Part shown: positions 29,959 to 37,802 of the stretch, piece by piece
Layout: every line of letters starts with the position of its first letter
Numbering within the stretch: position 1 is the first letter of the stretch
Source of the DNA: a virus
IMG/VR virus record: IMGVR_UViG_3300043446_003894
Location: 1-52,574 of that record
Length of the DNA stretch: 52,574 nucleotides
Strand: one strand, 5' to 3'
Notes under the pieces: generated by a model
Databases searched by the model: none
What the model was told of the DNA's origin: nothing
Seen by the model: only the letters and a program-made list of their open reading frames with translations
Program-made: the position numbers and the translations under genes

Positions 29959-30620
29959 ATGGCCCTCCTGACCGCCGCTTGCGGCGCCTCGTCCTCCCAG
30001 CGACGCTGGTTGATGTACGTCAGCGGCGCAGGCTCAAAACCTTCCTGCCACTGCTGGCTGACCTTCAGAGCATTGACGTTGGCGATGATCCGCTCCGCAT
30101 GCTCATCCAGACCGTGGTTGACCCACTTCGTCAGGCAGGCAACCTTGGCGACCTTGCGTTTTGACGTTGGCCATGCCGCCCAAAAGTCGTCGAAAGACGA
30201 CGATGTCTTTATATTCTTATTCTTATTCTGTATCTTCTTAGGGTTTATGTTCGGTTTTGGTTCGGTAACCGATTCGCTTTGACCTTGCGTAACGTCTTGT
30301 TTCTGCGCGTTTTTTGGTCGGCCGCCACGCTTTCCCAGTTCTCTGTTTGTGGCAACTTGCGATTGATATTTTGCGATTTCAGCATCACAACGTATGTTGT
30401 GGAACCCTGTTTCGCGCTCTTCAAAAAATTCCTTCAAAACCGATTCGGTTAACTCAGCATCCAGCCTGATTTTGCGAGAAACCGATTCGATATCGAGTGG
30501 CAACGGCTTCTCGCTCATGTAGTACAGATCGAGCAGCCGACGGTAGGTCAGGTCCTCCGCGTCTGACAGATGCGTGGTGTGCGTGATGTAGTCACCCAGA
30601 TGGAACTTGTACCAGATCAT
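29955..30620 (-). CDS. DUF1376 replication-associated protein
   Basis: ATG 30620 gives 221 aa starting MIWYKFHLGDYITHTTHLSD, then LTYRRLLDLYYMSEKPLPLD, the DUF1376 signature. A basic linker (GKRGGRPKNAQKQD) and a polar segment lead to a C-terminal helical domain (DDFWAAWPTSKRKVAKVACL, then KWVNHGLDEHAERIIANVNA), like the C-terminal part of phage replication initiators or helicase loaders. It likely helps load the helicase. The longer frame to 30935 overlaps the HTH gene and is rejected. Three AACCGATTC-type motifs lie inside this gene. Confidence 0.85.
   Translation of the reverse strand: MIWYKFHLGDYITHTTHLSDAEDLTYRRLLDLYYMSEKPLPLDIESVSRKIRLDAELTESVLKEFFEERETGFHNIRCDAEIAKYQSQVATNRELGKRGGRPKNAQKQDVTQGQSESVTEPKPNINPKKIQNKNKNIKTSSSFDDFWAAWPTSKRKVAKVACLTKWVNHGLDEHAERIIANVNALKVSQQWQEGFEPAPLTYINQRRWEDEAPQAAVRRAI
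30438..30450. repeat. 13-bp inverted repeat AACCGATTCGGTT, copy 4
   Basis: This copy lies in the DUF1376 gene, encoding part of LTESVL. Partial copies (AACCGATTC) lie at 30267-30275 and 30480-30488, giving three motifs within 220 bp. Confidence 0.7.
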
Positions 30621-30826
30621 TTGACCTCTCCAAACAGGTCTGGGCGCAACTCTTCCCTGCGCACTCGACCACGTGTGTATTGATGGATCGCGACGGCCAA
30701 GGCGGCGCTTGGAACCTCTCTGCCAGAGATCAGCAGGCTCAACCATGTTTTGCTGATGCCGATGCTTTTTGCCATTGCAATCTTCGATCCCCGCGGCTTG
30801 GCTGCAAAGTATTCTGTCAGTGTCAT
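30617..30826 (-). CDS. Cro/YdaS-like helix-turn-helix regulator
   Basis: This 69-aa protein is a compact HTH of the YdaS/Cro type: MTLTEYFAAKPRGSKIAMAK, SIGISKTWLSLLISGREVPS, AALAVAIHQYTRGRVRREEL, ending RPDLFGE. The YdaS-like family includes phage early repressors. It is the first leftward gene after a divergent promoter region and probably binds there to balance leftward and rightward transcription. No partner CI repressor is seen in the window. Its stop overlaps the DUF1376 ATG (ATGA). Confidence 0.88.
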   Translation of the reverse strand: MTLTEYFAAKPRGSKIAMAKSIGISKTWLSLLISGREVPSAALAVAIHQYTRGRVRREELRPDLFGEVK

Positions 30827-30858
30827 AGCATCCCTTTGTGTGGTTAAAATTTAAGTGC

Positions 30859-30887
30859 AGCATATACCAAAAATTTTGCCTGCACAA
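30859..30887 (-). promoter_or_regulatory. Leftward promoter of the HTH/replication operon
   Basis: TTGTGC (30882-30887), 17-bp AT-rich spacer, TATGCT (30859-30864). It is back to back with the rightward promoter; the two -35 boxes are only 6 bp apart. Confidence 0.65.
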
Positions 30888-30893
30888 CCCCCC

Positions 30894-30922
30894 TTGTATT
30901 TTTTTATTAAACCTGCTACATT
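30894..30922 (+). promoter_or_regulatory. Rightward promoter of the SSB/nuclease operon
   Basis: TTGTAT (30894-30899), 17-bp T/A-rich spacer, TACATT (30917-30922). It lies 36 bp before ATG 30959. The 132-bp region 30827-30958 holds both promoters and is the likely operator of the HTH protein. Confidence 0.7.
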
Positions 30923-30958
30923 TCGCTTGCTTCACCTTACCTTTACGAAAGCGAGCCT

Positions 30959-31129
30959 ATGGACGACAGCGAAGACATGATGCATCAGATGATGCTCGAG
31001 CGGATGCAGATGCTTGATGAGGCGTTAGAACGCGCTGAGGCAGGCGTTGCCACCCCAGAAGACTGGGTGACAATCCGATACGAGTGCAATATGCCAAAAC
31101 GAAAAATTACCAACAGGAGCGAATTATGA
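30959..31129 (+). CDS. 56-aa first gene of the rightward operon
   Basis: ATG 30959 encodes MDDSEDMMHQMMLERMQMLD, then EALERAEAGVATPEDWVTIR and a basic end MPKRKITNRSEL. The Met-rich N-terminus is a likely amphipathic helix and the middle looks like an early phage regulator-type helical segment. Its TGA overlaps the SSB-like ATG (ATGA), so translation is coupled. It is under 60 codons and easily missed. Function unknown. Confidence 0.75.
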   Translation: MDDSEDMMHQMMLERMQMLDEALERAEAGVATPEDWVTIRYECNMPKRKITNRSEL

Positions 31130-31761
31130 GTCTAGTAGCGAAAGCCAGCGCAGAAGGCGGTTTTACCCCGATCCCACCCGGGATGCACCTTGCTCGGTGC
31201 TATCGAGTGATTGACATGGGGACCCAAAAATCGGAGTACCTTGGCCAGATCAAGCACCTGCCCAAAGTCATGCTGCAATTTGAGGTTCACGGAGAAGACG
31301 ACGCCGGCAACCCGCTGGTGACGGCCAAGAACGAGCCCATGACCATCTCGAAAAACTACACGTTGTCGCTGTCCGAAAAGGCCACGCTTCGGCGCGACCT
31401 GTCTACATGGCGCGGGCGCGACTTTACCCCGGAAGAGCAGCGCGGGTTTGAACTGAAAAATTTGCTCGGCGTCTGGGCAATGATTTCGGTCACAAAAAGC
31501 ACTGGAAACAACGGCAAGGAATACACCAACATTGCCGCGGTGATGCCTGTTCCTGCGAAGGTCAAGCAGGCCGGCCTTCCAGAGGGACACAACAAGCCCG
31601 TCTTGTTTTCAATTCTTAACGCGGACATGACGGTGTTTGATGGCTTCAGCGAATACCTGAAAACAAAAATCATGTCATCGCCTGAATGGCAATCCCGCGG
31701 CTCTGCAAAAAAAGCAGATGAAGGCGCATTCGATTCAATGACTGATGACATTCCGTTTTGA
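31126..31761 (+). CDS. SSB-like protein with DDIPF tip
   Basis: ATG 31126, with an AGGAG site 6 bases upstream, gives 211 aa; an in-frame upstream start at 31084 is less likely. A beta-rich core from about residue 18 to 142 (GMHLARCYRVIDMGTQKSEY, KVMLQFEVHGED, LLGVWAMISVTKSTGNNG, YTNIAAVMPVP) fits an OB-fold. The protein ends SMTDDIPF. The last five residues equal the C-terminus of bacterial SSB, which recruits host repair and replication proteins. It probably coats single-stranded DNA and works with the nuclease next to it. Core homology to classical SSB is not obvious. Confidence 0.78.
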   Translation: MSLVAKASAEGGFTPIPPGMHLARCYRVIDMGTQKSEYLGQIKHLPKVMLQFEVHGEDDAGNPLVTAKNEPMTISKNYTLSLSEKATLRRDLSTWRGRDFTPEEQRGFELKNLLGVWAMISVTKSTGNNGKEYTNIAAVMPVPAKVKQAGLPEGHNKPVLFSILNADMTVFDGFSEYLKTKIMSSPEWQSRGSAKKADEGAFDSMTDDIPF

Positions 31762-31778
31762 TCTTTGGGGGAAAGCGG

Positions 31779-31856
31779 ATGCTGAAGAAGTTAGCGTTGC
31801 GACTACGCGGCGGCTCAGTGCAGCGAGTACCCCACCTTTTTTGGAACAACGCATGA
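31779..31856 (+). CDS. 25-codon leader ORF before the nuclease gene
   Basis: ATG 31779 follows GGGGGAAAGCGG, a strong ribosome site, and encodes MLKKLALRLRGGSVQRVPHL then FWNNA. Its TGA overlaps the nuclease ATG (GCATGA), while the nuclease itself lacks a clear ribosome site. It most likely delivers ribosomes to the nuclease gene. The peptide is basic and amphipathic. Confidence 0.5.
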   Translation: MLKKLALRLRGGSVQRVPHLFWNNA

Positions 31857-32623
31857 CACTGATCGTTTCGACTCCACGGGCAAGTGAAAGCAATCATTGG
31901 TACACCAGAGACGGCGTGCCCCAGTACACGGTTGAGGCGGCCAAGGGCGGACAACGCCCCACAACCCTGCGGGACGCGCGCAAAATGAATCTGGTCCCTT
32001 CGGTGACCACAATCCTCAACATTGCAGCCAAGCCGGCGCTCATGGCGTGGATGCAGCAACAGGTGTTGCTGGCTGCTTTAACGCTTCCACGTCGCCCCGA
32101 CGAACCTGAAAAGGAATACATCGACAGAATCATTTCAGATTCCAAAGAGCAGGGTCGTTCGGCGGCTGACGCTGGAACAGACATCCACGCGTCAATACAG
32201 GCGTACTACGAAGGCAAGCCGACCGGCAAGCATGCAGAGCATGTGGATGGTACACAGGCGTGCATAGAGAGCCATTTCGGCGTTCATCAATGGATATCCG
32301 AGCGGTCGTTTGGGCACGAACTAGGGTTTGGCGGCAAGGCAGACATGTACACCGCTGAAGGTGACGGCATCGTGCTGGACGTGAAGACAAAGGAATTCAC
32401 TGACCCAGACAAGGTCGGGGCGTATGACGAACACCTGATGCAGTTGGCGGCTTACCGCGTCGGTCTTGGTGTGCCCAAAGCCCGCTGCGCCAACGTGTTT
32501 GTCAGTCGCAACGATCCCGGGCTTGCTGTGGTGCGCGAATGGTCGCAGGATGATTTACGCAGAGGCTGGGAGATGTTTTGCTGCCTGCTATCCTTTTGGC
32601 AACTTAAGAATCAGCACAAATAA
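31853..32623 (+). CDS. PD-(D/E)XK exonuclease, Cas4/RecB-like
   Basis: ATG 31853 gives 256 aa. Nuclease motifs are in order: H112 in TDIHASIQAYYEG, E156 in GHELGFGGKADMY with D164, D176-V-K178 in IVLDVKTKEF, and Q197-x3-Y201 in MQLAAYRVGLG. This set (H, E/D, DxK, QxxxY) is the RecB/Cas4-type active site. No Cys cluster for an Fe-S centre is evident. It likely resects DNA ends for recombination with the SSB-like protein just upstream. The longer frame to 31745 overlaps the SSB gene and is rejected. Confidence 0.85.
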   Translation: MTLIVSTPRASESNHWYTRDGVPQYTVEAAKGGQRPTTLRDARKMNLVPSVTTILNIAAKPALMAWMQQQVLLAALTLPRRPDEPEKEYIDRIISDSKEQGRSAADAGTDIHASIQAYYEGKPTGKHAEHVDGTQACIESHFGVHQWISERSFGHELGFGGKADMYTAEGDGIVLDVKTKEFTDPDKVGAYDEHLMQLAAYRVGLGVPKARCANVFVSRNDPGLAVVREWSQDDLRRGWEMFCCLLSFWQLKNQHK

Positions 32624-32625
32624 CC

Positions 32626-32847
32626 ATGAAACAAATTTCCGCTTTTCAAACCAGTGATGGCGAGGTGTTTGTCAACCAAGAGTTGGCACGCACCCATGAG
32701 GAACTCATCTCCAAAGGCAGCTTGATTGATGAATACCTCGGCAGCAACAAAAATCTATACAACAATCGACCACAAAGGATGATTGCCAAAAACTCCATCA
32801 TCGCTTGGGAAATCTGGAAGAGAGAAAATGGAAAATCTTTTGACTGA
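32626..32847 (+). CDS. Small accessory protein
   Basis: This 73-aa protein (MKQISAFQTSDGEVFVNQEL...) begins with a beta pattern (F-Q-T-S-D-G-E-V-F) followed by helices (ARTHEELISKGSLIDEYLGS, IIAWEIWKRENGKSF). The opening 'DG-x-x-F' is common in small phage proteins of unknown function. It starts 2 bases after the nuclease stop and overlaps the next gene by 20 bases. Confidence 0.75.
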   Translation: MKQISAFQTSDGEVFVNQELARTHEELISKGSLIDEYLGSNKNLYNNRPQRMIAKNSIIAWEIWKRENGKSFD

Positions 32848-33058
32848 AGATCAGGTCAAACAACTGTTTTTTTACAGCGACCGGAAACGACCAGACGCCT
32901 TGTTGGCTGACGAGGTGGACATTGTTCAGTTTGCTCATGTGATTGAACAATTTGTTGCGCGCAAGTACGCTAGACTGGAACGCGACAATTGCGTGAAGGT
33001 CGTGCGTAGCTTAAATCCTGTTGTTGCAGACGCATTGGAGCGCGCCAGACAAATCTAG
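32828..33058 (+). CDS. Small accessory protein
   Basis: ATG 32828 (AGAGAGAAA upstream) gives 76 aa: MENLLTEDQVKQLFFYSDRK, then VDIVQFAHVIEQFVARKYAR and a helical end with NPVVADALERARQI. No cysteine pairs or membrane helices. It overlaps the previous gene. The function is unknown; it may be a helical adaptor. Confidence 0.75.
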   Translation: MENLLTEDQVKQLFFYSDRKRPDALLADEVDIVQFAHVIEQFVARKYARLERDNCVKVVRSLNPVVADALERARQI

Positions 33059-33067
33059 GGGAAAACC

Positions 33068-33301
33068 ATGGTGCTGGACAGCTTATTTTTGCCAGATGAA
33101 AACAACCGACTGAACTTGGACATGCAGTTGATCAAAAAACTAGCCCTTTCCTACGACAAAGGGCTGACAACTGACACCATGTTGATTGCAAAAATAATTG
33201 TTTCTGCTTATGAAGCCGGTCTCGAAGATGGCCGGGAAGAGGCAGAAACCAGCCACATGCATACCCAGATGCTGCTGCTCTGCACCGCGGGCAACGCATA
33301 A
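33068..33301 (+). CDS. Last small gene of the rightward operon
   Basis: This 77-aa protein (MVLDSLFLPDENNRLNLDMQ...) has helical parts (KKLALSYDKGLTTDTMLIAK, IIVSAYEAGLEDGREEAETS) and a hydrophobic end. Its stop TAA is immediately next to the A-tract of the convergent terminator, so its mRNA end and the late mRNA end meet here. Function unknown. Confidence 0.72.
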   Translation: MVLDSLFLPDENNRLNLDMQLIKKLALSYDKGLTTDTMLIAKIIVSAYEAGLEDGREEAETSHMHTQMLLLCTAGNA

Positions 33302-33328
33302 AAAATCCCCCGGTGGGAGCCGGGGGAG
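33300..33328 (-). terminator. Strong terminator for the leftward late operon
   Basis: Minus strand TCCCCCGG-CTCCCA-CCGGGGGA (33307-33328) has a perfect 8-bp stem and is followed by seven T. It separates the convergent late (leftward) and rightward early operons. On the plus strand the hairpin lacks a T-tract, so it stops mainly leftward transcription. The rest of the gap to 33365 holds nothing evident. Confidence 0.9.
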
Positions 33329-33365
33329 AAGGAGGAGGCACTACGAAGAAGTCTGCACTATACCA

Positions 33366-35099
33366 TTACCGCGGCTGATAGCCTTCCATCACCGACTCCC
33401 GCCACGGCCCCCGCTTGAGCAGGTAATCGTGGGCAATACTGACCGGGATCATCCCCAGCCCGCCAACGATGCCTGCGCCCTTCACAGCGGCCCCTAGAGG
33501 CCCTGCAGGCGGAACCATAGACATACCCCCAAGGGCGGCCGCCAAAGTGGCTAAAACAGCCCCTGACATGTCTCCCTGCTGGTATCTTTCCACGGCATCT
33601 GCCACAGACAGTCCGGTTCCAGCGCCGGCCAGAAGGTTGGTCGCCACCGGCAAAGCGCCCCGCCGGGTTGCGTGGCCAATCTTCTCCAATGTCCCGGGCT
33701 GCGCCGTCGTCGCACGCTCTTGAGCCGCTCGAGCAAGATTGAGAGTGCGCTCGCCCTTGGTCAATTCCGAGAGTTGCTTGCGCATCAAATCTTCTGCGGC
33801 CTTTTGTTGTGCTAGGCGCTCTGCAGCAGATCTAGCCTCAGAGGCAGCCAACGACCTTGATCGATCAAGGCTTTCCTGCTGAATTCTGCGTTCAATAGCT
33901 TGTTGCTCAATTTGTTGTTGTCTTTGCTCGGAAATTTTTTTAAGTTCCGCCTCCATTGCAACATTTTTTTCTGCTGCAACTTCTGGAGGAAGCATAAATT
34001 GAGATGTTCCCTTACCAGTTAATTCATAATTGCCGGCGCCAAGACTTTTAATTTTTTCTTTTGCCAAAATGTCTTTATCAATGAGCGCCTGACCTCCAGT
34101 GGGATCGGCCTTTCTCATGGATTCGGCCTGTTCCGCAATTATGTCCGGAATGTCTTTCGCCATTTTTCTGGTCCAGTTTGCCGAACCAGATGAGCCGGGC
34201 ACACGACGAGACGAAATTTCTTCAGCCGTTTCTGCGGCAACCTGCGCGGCCGGCTCCTGTATTCTTTTCGGAATATCCCGATGAGCCTGCCTTGCCGCAT
34301 CCAATTCTTGCCGTGCCCGGCTGACTGCTTCACTACGCATGCGCAATTCTTGCTCAAGATCTTGCGCTGATACACCGCTCATTCCGGTGCTTCGTTCTGC
34401 CGCAGCCCGCAATTGCGACAATGCATCCTCAGCCGCAGCAACGCGCTCTTGCGCTGCCTCAATTCTAGGAACAGCAGGTGGCCGCGACGACATGATGCCG
34501 CGCTCCAGCATGCCTTTGGCCGCGCCAGCGCCGCCACCAATCAATGCGGCATCAACCACATCCTCAGACATGCCTTGCTCTTCAGGCGTCTCGGCCTTTC
34601 GAGAAGTTTCTTTTCTAATTTGCTCTGCAACCGGAACACGATCGGCAAAAATATTTTTTTGTGCCTCACCTGCAGGCGCATACCGAGACGTCACATCAAA
34701 AGCGCCGGCAAGCGACTTTGCATAATTCGGATCTTCTGCATAACCACCAGACTGGCCCGGACGAAGCCCAGTTAAAAATTGATCCAAGCTGGCGCCAGCG
34801 TTCAATGCCTCCGGGAAGCGACGTTTGATCAGGTGCGCATAATAATCACCAAACGCTTCTGGGCTTTCAAAATTTACATACTTGCTTTTTGTCCTTGTTT
34901 GACTGTCTACAGCCTCCGTGCCCGCACCAGAAAAATCTTTGATGTTGCCAAGATTGAATTGGCCCGGCATTTTGCGACCGTAGTCACTCTCGAGCCCCCA
35001 CTGAGCAAGCAGAATTGACGGCGCGATGCCGGTCTTTTTTCCTACCTGTTCAGCAATCGGCAGATACTCATCAACAAAAACTTTGACGTGATCAGCCAT
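33366..35099 (-). CDS. Internal virion protein with N-terminal lysozyme-like domain
   Basis: This 577-aa protein joins a peptidoglycan hydrolase to a structural body. Residues about 10-135 resemble FlgJ/glucosaminidase or transglycosylase domains: APSILLAQWGLESDYGRKMP with likely catalytic E37, and FNLGNIKDFSGAG then FESPEAFGDYYAHLIKRRFP. The middle (about 195-450) is a long coiled coil, and residues 480-555 are Ala/Gly-rich and hydrophobic (VLATLAAALGGMSMVPPAGP), possibly membrane-active. It is placed last in the internal virion block, like T7 gp16, which also carries an N-terminal muralytic domain. It likely opens the wall during DNA ejection. Confidence 0.82.
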   Translation of the reverse strand: MADHVKVFVDEYLPIAEQVGKKTGIAPSILLAQWGLESDYGRKMPGQFNLGNIKDFSGAGTEAVDSQTRTKSKYVNFESPEAFGDYYAHLIKRRFPEALNAGASLDQFLTGLRPGQSGGYAEDPNYAKSLAGAFDVTSRYAPAGEAQKNIFADRVPVAEQIRKETSRKAETPEEQGMSEDVVDAALIGGGAGAAKGMLERGIMSSRPPAVPRIEAAQERVAAAEDALSQLRAAAERSTGMSGVSAQDLEQELRMRSEAVSRARQELDAARQAHRDIPKRIQEPAAQVAAETAEEISSRRVPGSSGSANWTRKMAKDIPDIIAEQAESMRKADPTGGQALIDKDILAKEKIKSLGAGNYELTGKGTSQFMLPPEVAAEKNVAMEAELKKISEQRQQQIEQQAIERRIQQESLDRSRSLAASEARSAAERLAQQKAAEDLMRKQLSELTKGERTLNLARAAQERATTAQPGTLEKIGHATRRGALPVATNLLAGAGTGLSVADAVERYQQGDMSGAVLATLAAALGGMSMVPPAGPLGAAVKGAGIVGGLGMIPVSIAHDYLLKRGPWRESVMEGYQPR

Positions 35100-35100
35100 C

Positions 35101-36804
35101 CTATTCTCCTTGACGCTTCTTCCGAATTACGCCGGTGCTATCTCTGATATAGCCTTCAGGAACATCTCCTCCTGATGTGCGCGGCGCTTGTGATGGCTTG
35201 GTGCGCAACAATTCAGCGTTTGCTTTTCTGATTACGTTCAATTGCTCGTTGTAATCATGCTTCAGTTTTCTGTATTCGTCGCTCAACTCAAATTGAGTGA
35301 ATGACTTGCCCGGATTCTTGTCTTGGAAATCCGCCCACAGTTTGGCCGACGCATCATCGTACTGAGACCGAACATCTAGCAATTCAGACTTGAGCCTGAT
35401 CACACGCGCCGTATCTGTTGGCAGCGCTTCAACCGTTGCGTACAGCTTTCCTTCGTTCTCGGTAATTGCGCCTTCGCCCGGAACGCGTGAAGTCTTGCGA
35501 AGCTGCACCGTCAATCGTGCTGATGCCTGCATGAACATTTGCAGCGCTTCGACATCTTCCGGTTTCAATTTGTACTGTTGAATCGTGCGCACAGGAATTG
35601 AAAACGAACCGAATTGACCAGCCTGAATGCCTTGTTCAATTGCACGAAGTATTGAGTCTTTCAGCGACGTGTTTTGCATCAACTCAAATACGCGCGGATT
35701 TGAGGTTGCATACGAAGACATGTCCGCAGCGATTTGCCTGTTGGTGTACGCCTCTCTTCCTCGCTGCAACACTGTGTTGCCTGCCTCTTCGGCAGCTTTA
35801 GCGCGGACCTTCATCGTTTCGCCAAGACGTTCTTTCTCTGCGGCCTCTTCCGTTGGCGTGCGCGGACGCTCAGGAAGACCAAGCGCGCTGGAACGATCTC
35901 CAGTCTGTGCGCGACGAGCAATCCAACCTTGTTTGGCATAAAAATCTAAAATCAGATCTTCGTTTCCTGTGCGCTCGACTTTAGAAAGCACACGATCAAA
36001 TTCGCGAGAAATATTTCCCGGAATCTTTTTCGGACCAATCACCGGGAAATCGCGCTCGACAATCTTCGCTTGATACGGGTCGGTCTCAATGTAACGTTGT
36101 TGGCTACGAGAGAACGGGCCTTCCGGCGTGGAGATGATGTCCTCACGCTGCATCTTGGCGATCTCACGAACCTTGTCTCCATGCTCTTTTGAGATGCCAT
36201 ATGCCGCCGCAATGTCTGCATCAGTAATTGACCGAACCTGCCGCGGAGCACCGGTCGTGGTCACCGCACCCGGGGCTGCTGCCATTTGCATCGGTGCTGC
36301 CTCAGAACGGGGAACTGCAGCCCCCATTTGGGGAACCCCGGGCATTTGGCCGCCAGCCAGAGACATGAGATGTTCCATCCCAAGTCCGGCTTCTTTTGCT
36401 GCCAATGCCTTTTGCTCTAGATCCAGACGCAATTTTTGCGTTGCCTGTTCTCTTGCGATTTGCCTCTCGGCCTCATCAGCGGCTCCTTCCATCGCATAAC
36501 CAGCCGATTCAAGAAACGAACCGGTTTTGGTTGGCTTTGCGAAGCCTGCTGCAGCGCGCATCAGGATGGGATCAAACGGCAGCCCCATCCGACTATCAAG
36601 GCTTGCACGCATTTTTTCAATTTGCGAATCCAGCGTTTGCCGTTGCGTACGCAAATCTTGCATGGATTTCGTGAAGTAATCTTGAGGCGTTGCCGGCTCT
36701 TGATCCATGCCCGCGGCACGAATTGCTGCTTGAGCAGGAGAAGGAGCCGGCGTCGCTGCCGGACGCGCTACCTGTGCGAGAGCGCCTTGCGGTTGTTCGT
36801 TCAT
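35101..36804 (-). CDS. Internal virion / ejection protein, coiled coil
   Basis: This 567-aa protein starts with a Pro/Ala-rich segment (LAQVARPAATPAPSPAQAA), then helices (FTKSMQDLRTQRQTLDSQIE) and FDPILMRAAAGFAKPTKTGS followed by FLESAGYAMEGAADEAERQI, a run seen in internal proteins of other environmental podoviruses. The C-terminal half is helical (LWADFQDKNPGKSFTQFELS). It ends in a TGDVPEGYIRDSTGVIRKKR-like tail (GGDVPEGYIRDSTGVIRKK). One base separates it from the lysozyme-like gene. A T7 gp15-like role in the ejection tube is inferred by synteny. Confidence 0.75.
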   Translation of the reverse strand: MNEQPQGALAQVARPAATPAPSPAQAAIRAAGMDQEPATPQDYFTKSMQDLRTQRQTLDSQIEKMRASLDSRMGLPFDPILMRAAAGFAKPTKTGSFLESAGYAMEGAADEAERQIAREQATQKLRLDLEQKALAAKEAGLGMEHLMSLAGGQMPGVPQMGAAVPRSEAAPMQMAAAPGAVTTTGAPRQVRSITDADIAAAYGISKEHGDKVREIAKMQREDIISTPEGPFSRSQQRYIETDPYQAKIVERDFPVIGPKKIPGNISREFDRVLSKVERTGNEDLILDFYAKQGWIARRAQTGDRSSALGLPERPRTPTEEAAEKERLGETMKVRAKAAEEAGNTVLQRGREAYTNRQIAADMSSYATSNPRVFELMQNTSLKDSILRAIEQGIQAGQFGSFSIPVRTIQQYKLKPEDVEALQMFMQASARLTVQLRKTSRVPGEGAITENEGKLYATVEALPTDTARVIRLKSELLDVRSQYDDASAKLWADFQDKNPGKSFTQFELSDEYRKLKHDYNEQLNVIRKANAELLRTKPSQAPRTSGGDVPEGYIRDSTGVIRKKRQGE

Positions 36805-36806
36805 GT

Positions 36807-37799
36807 TTACCCCACCAAATAACCGTTTGCGTCGTAAAAGTTTCCTTTGCCGTCGTGATACGAAACTGATTCAGCCGCTCCACCATTGGCGAATCGACGG
36901 CCTTTACCGCGGTGCGTAACCGACATGGGGGGCTTCGTAATCGAGCCACCGTCTTTTTTGACCGGCACTGTTGTCTGTTTCGTTGCGGGCGAGAAGAACG
37001 ATCCAAGGCCCGCCAGCAATGTTGCCACTTGCGACAACGGGCTGGCGCTAAACGTCCCCGGCGCAATGGTTTGCGTCGTTGACCCAAATGGCACGTTGTA
37101 TCCCTGCATCAACTTGGCAAACGCCTGCGCTTGCTGCATGGGAAGATCCAGCGCCTTTTGAGCCTGCGCCTGTTCCAAACCGCCGTACTCGGTCAACGCT
37201 TTCAGTCCGCCAAGGCCCAATTGCTGTTGCTGCTGCCCCAAATTTTCAAAGGCTTGGCCAGCCTGCAAAGCACGGCTCAGATCTGCCTGCGCGGTTCGTC
37301 CTGCTTCGGTGTAACCAGCCTGCAGGGCGCCCATTTGCTTTCCCAGCAAGTCAGCGGAAATATCACGCAACACATTTCCGGTGATCTGCTGTTGCCGACG
37401 AGAGCCAAACTGACCAGTCCCGATCGCGGCGCCACCCAGATTGGGCAACACGTTTTCCTGCAGGTTTCTGGCCGACAGCCGACCCATTTCGTTCACGACG
37501 TTTTGGGTGTACGGATTCATATATCCGCCAACGACGTCAGGAACCGTGGTGGCTCCAGCCTGCCCCAGCAATTGCGACGCAGCCCCAAGACTGCCGGCGC
37601 CAGAAAAAGCGATGTCCGGGGCCATGCTCAGAGCCTGCTGCTGCAGCGGGCTGAGCCCTGCTATACCGCCTTGCTGAACGGCATTCTGCCCAAGGTTGGC
37701 AATATCTTGAAGATAGTTTGTGTAGAACTCCGGCGCAGTTTGCTGCGCTTCAGCTACGGTTGTGCCGTAGATCGGATCGCCTTGAAATAATCCTGCCAT
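36807..37799 (-). CDS. Internal virion protein, Gln/Ala-rich
   Basis: This 330-aa protein (MAGLFQGDPIYGTTVAEAQQ...) is rich in Q, A, G and L and mostly helical, with GLSPLQQQALSMAPDIAFSG, YMNPYTQNVVNEMGRLSARN and FGSRRQQQITGNVLRDISAD. Such proteins are common in the ejection block of environmental podoviruses. The C-terminus has VKKDGGSITKPPMSVTHRGK, a K-D-G-G motif, and SYHDGKGNFYDANGYLVG. It lies between two other internal proteins with 2-3 base gaps. A T7 gp14-like role is inferred from position. Confidence 0.75.
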   Translation of the reverse strand: MAGLFQGDPIYGTTVAEAQQTAPEFYTNYLQDIANLGQNAVQQGGIAGLSPLQQQALSMAPDIAFSGAGSLGAASQLLGQAGATTVPDVVGGYMNPYTQNVVNEMGRLSARNLQENVLPNLGGAAIGTGQFGSRRQQQITGNVLRDISADLLGKQMGALQAGYTEAGRTAQADLSRALQAGQAFENLGQQQQQLGLGGLKALTEYGGLEQAQAQKALDLPMQQAQAFAKLMQGYNVPFGSTTQTIAPGTFSASPLSQVATLLAGLGSFFSPATKQTTVPVKKDGGSITKPPMSVTHRGKGRRFANGGAAESVSYHDGKGNFYDANGYLVG

Positions 37800-37802
37800 G
37801 TT

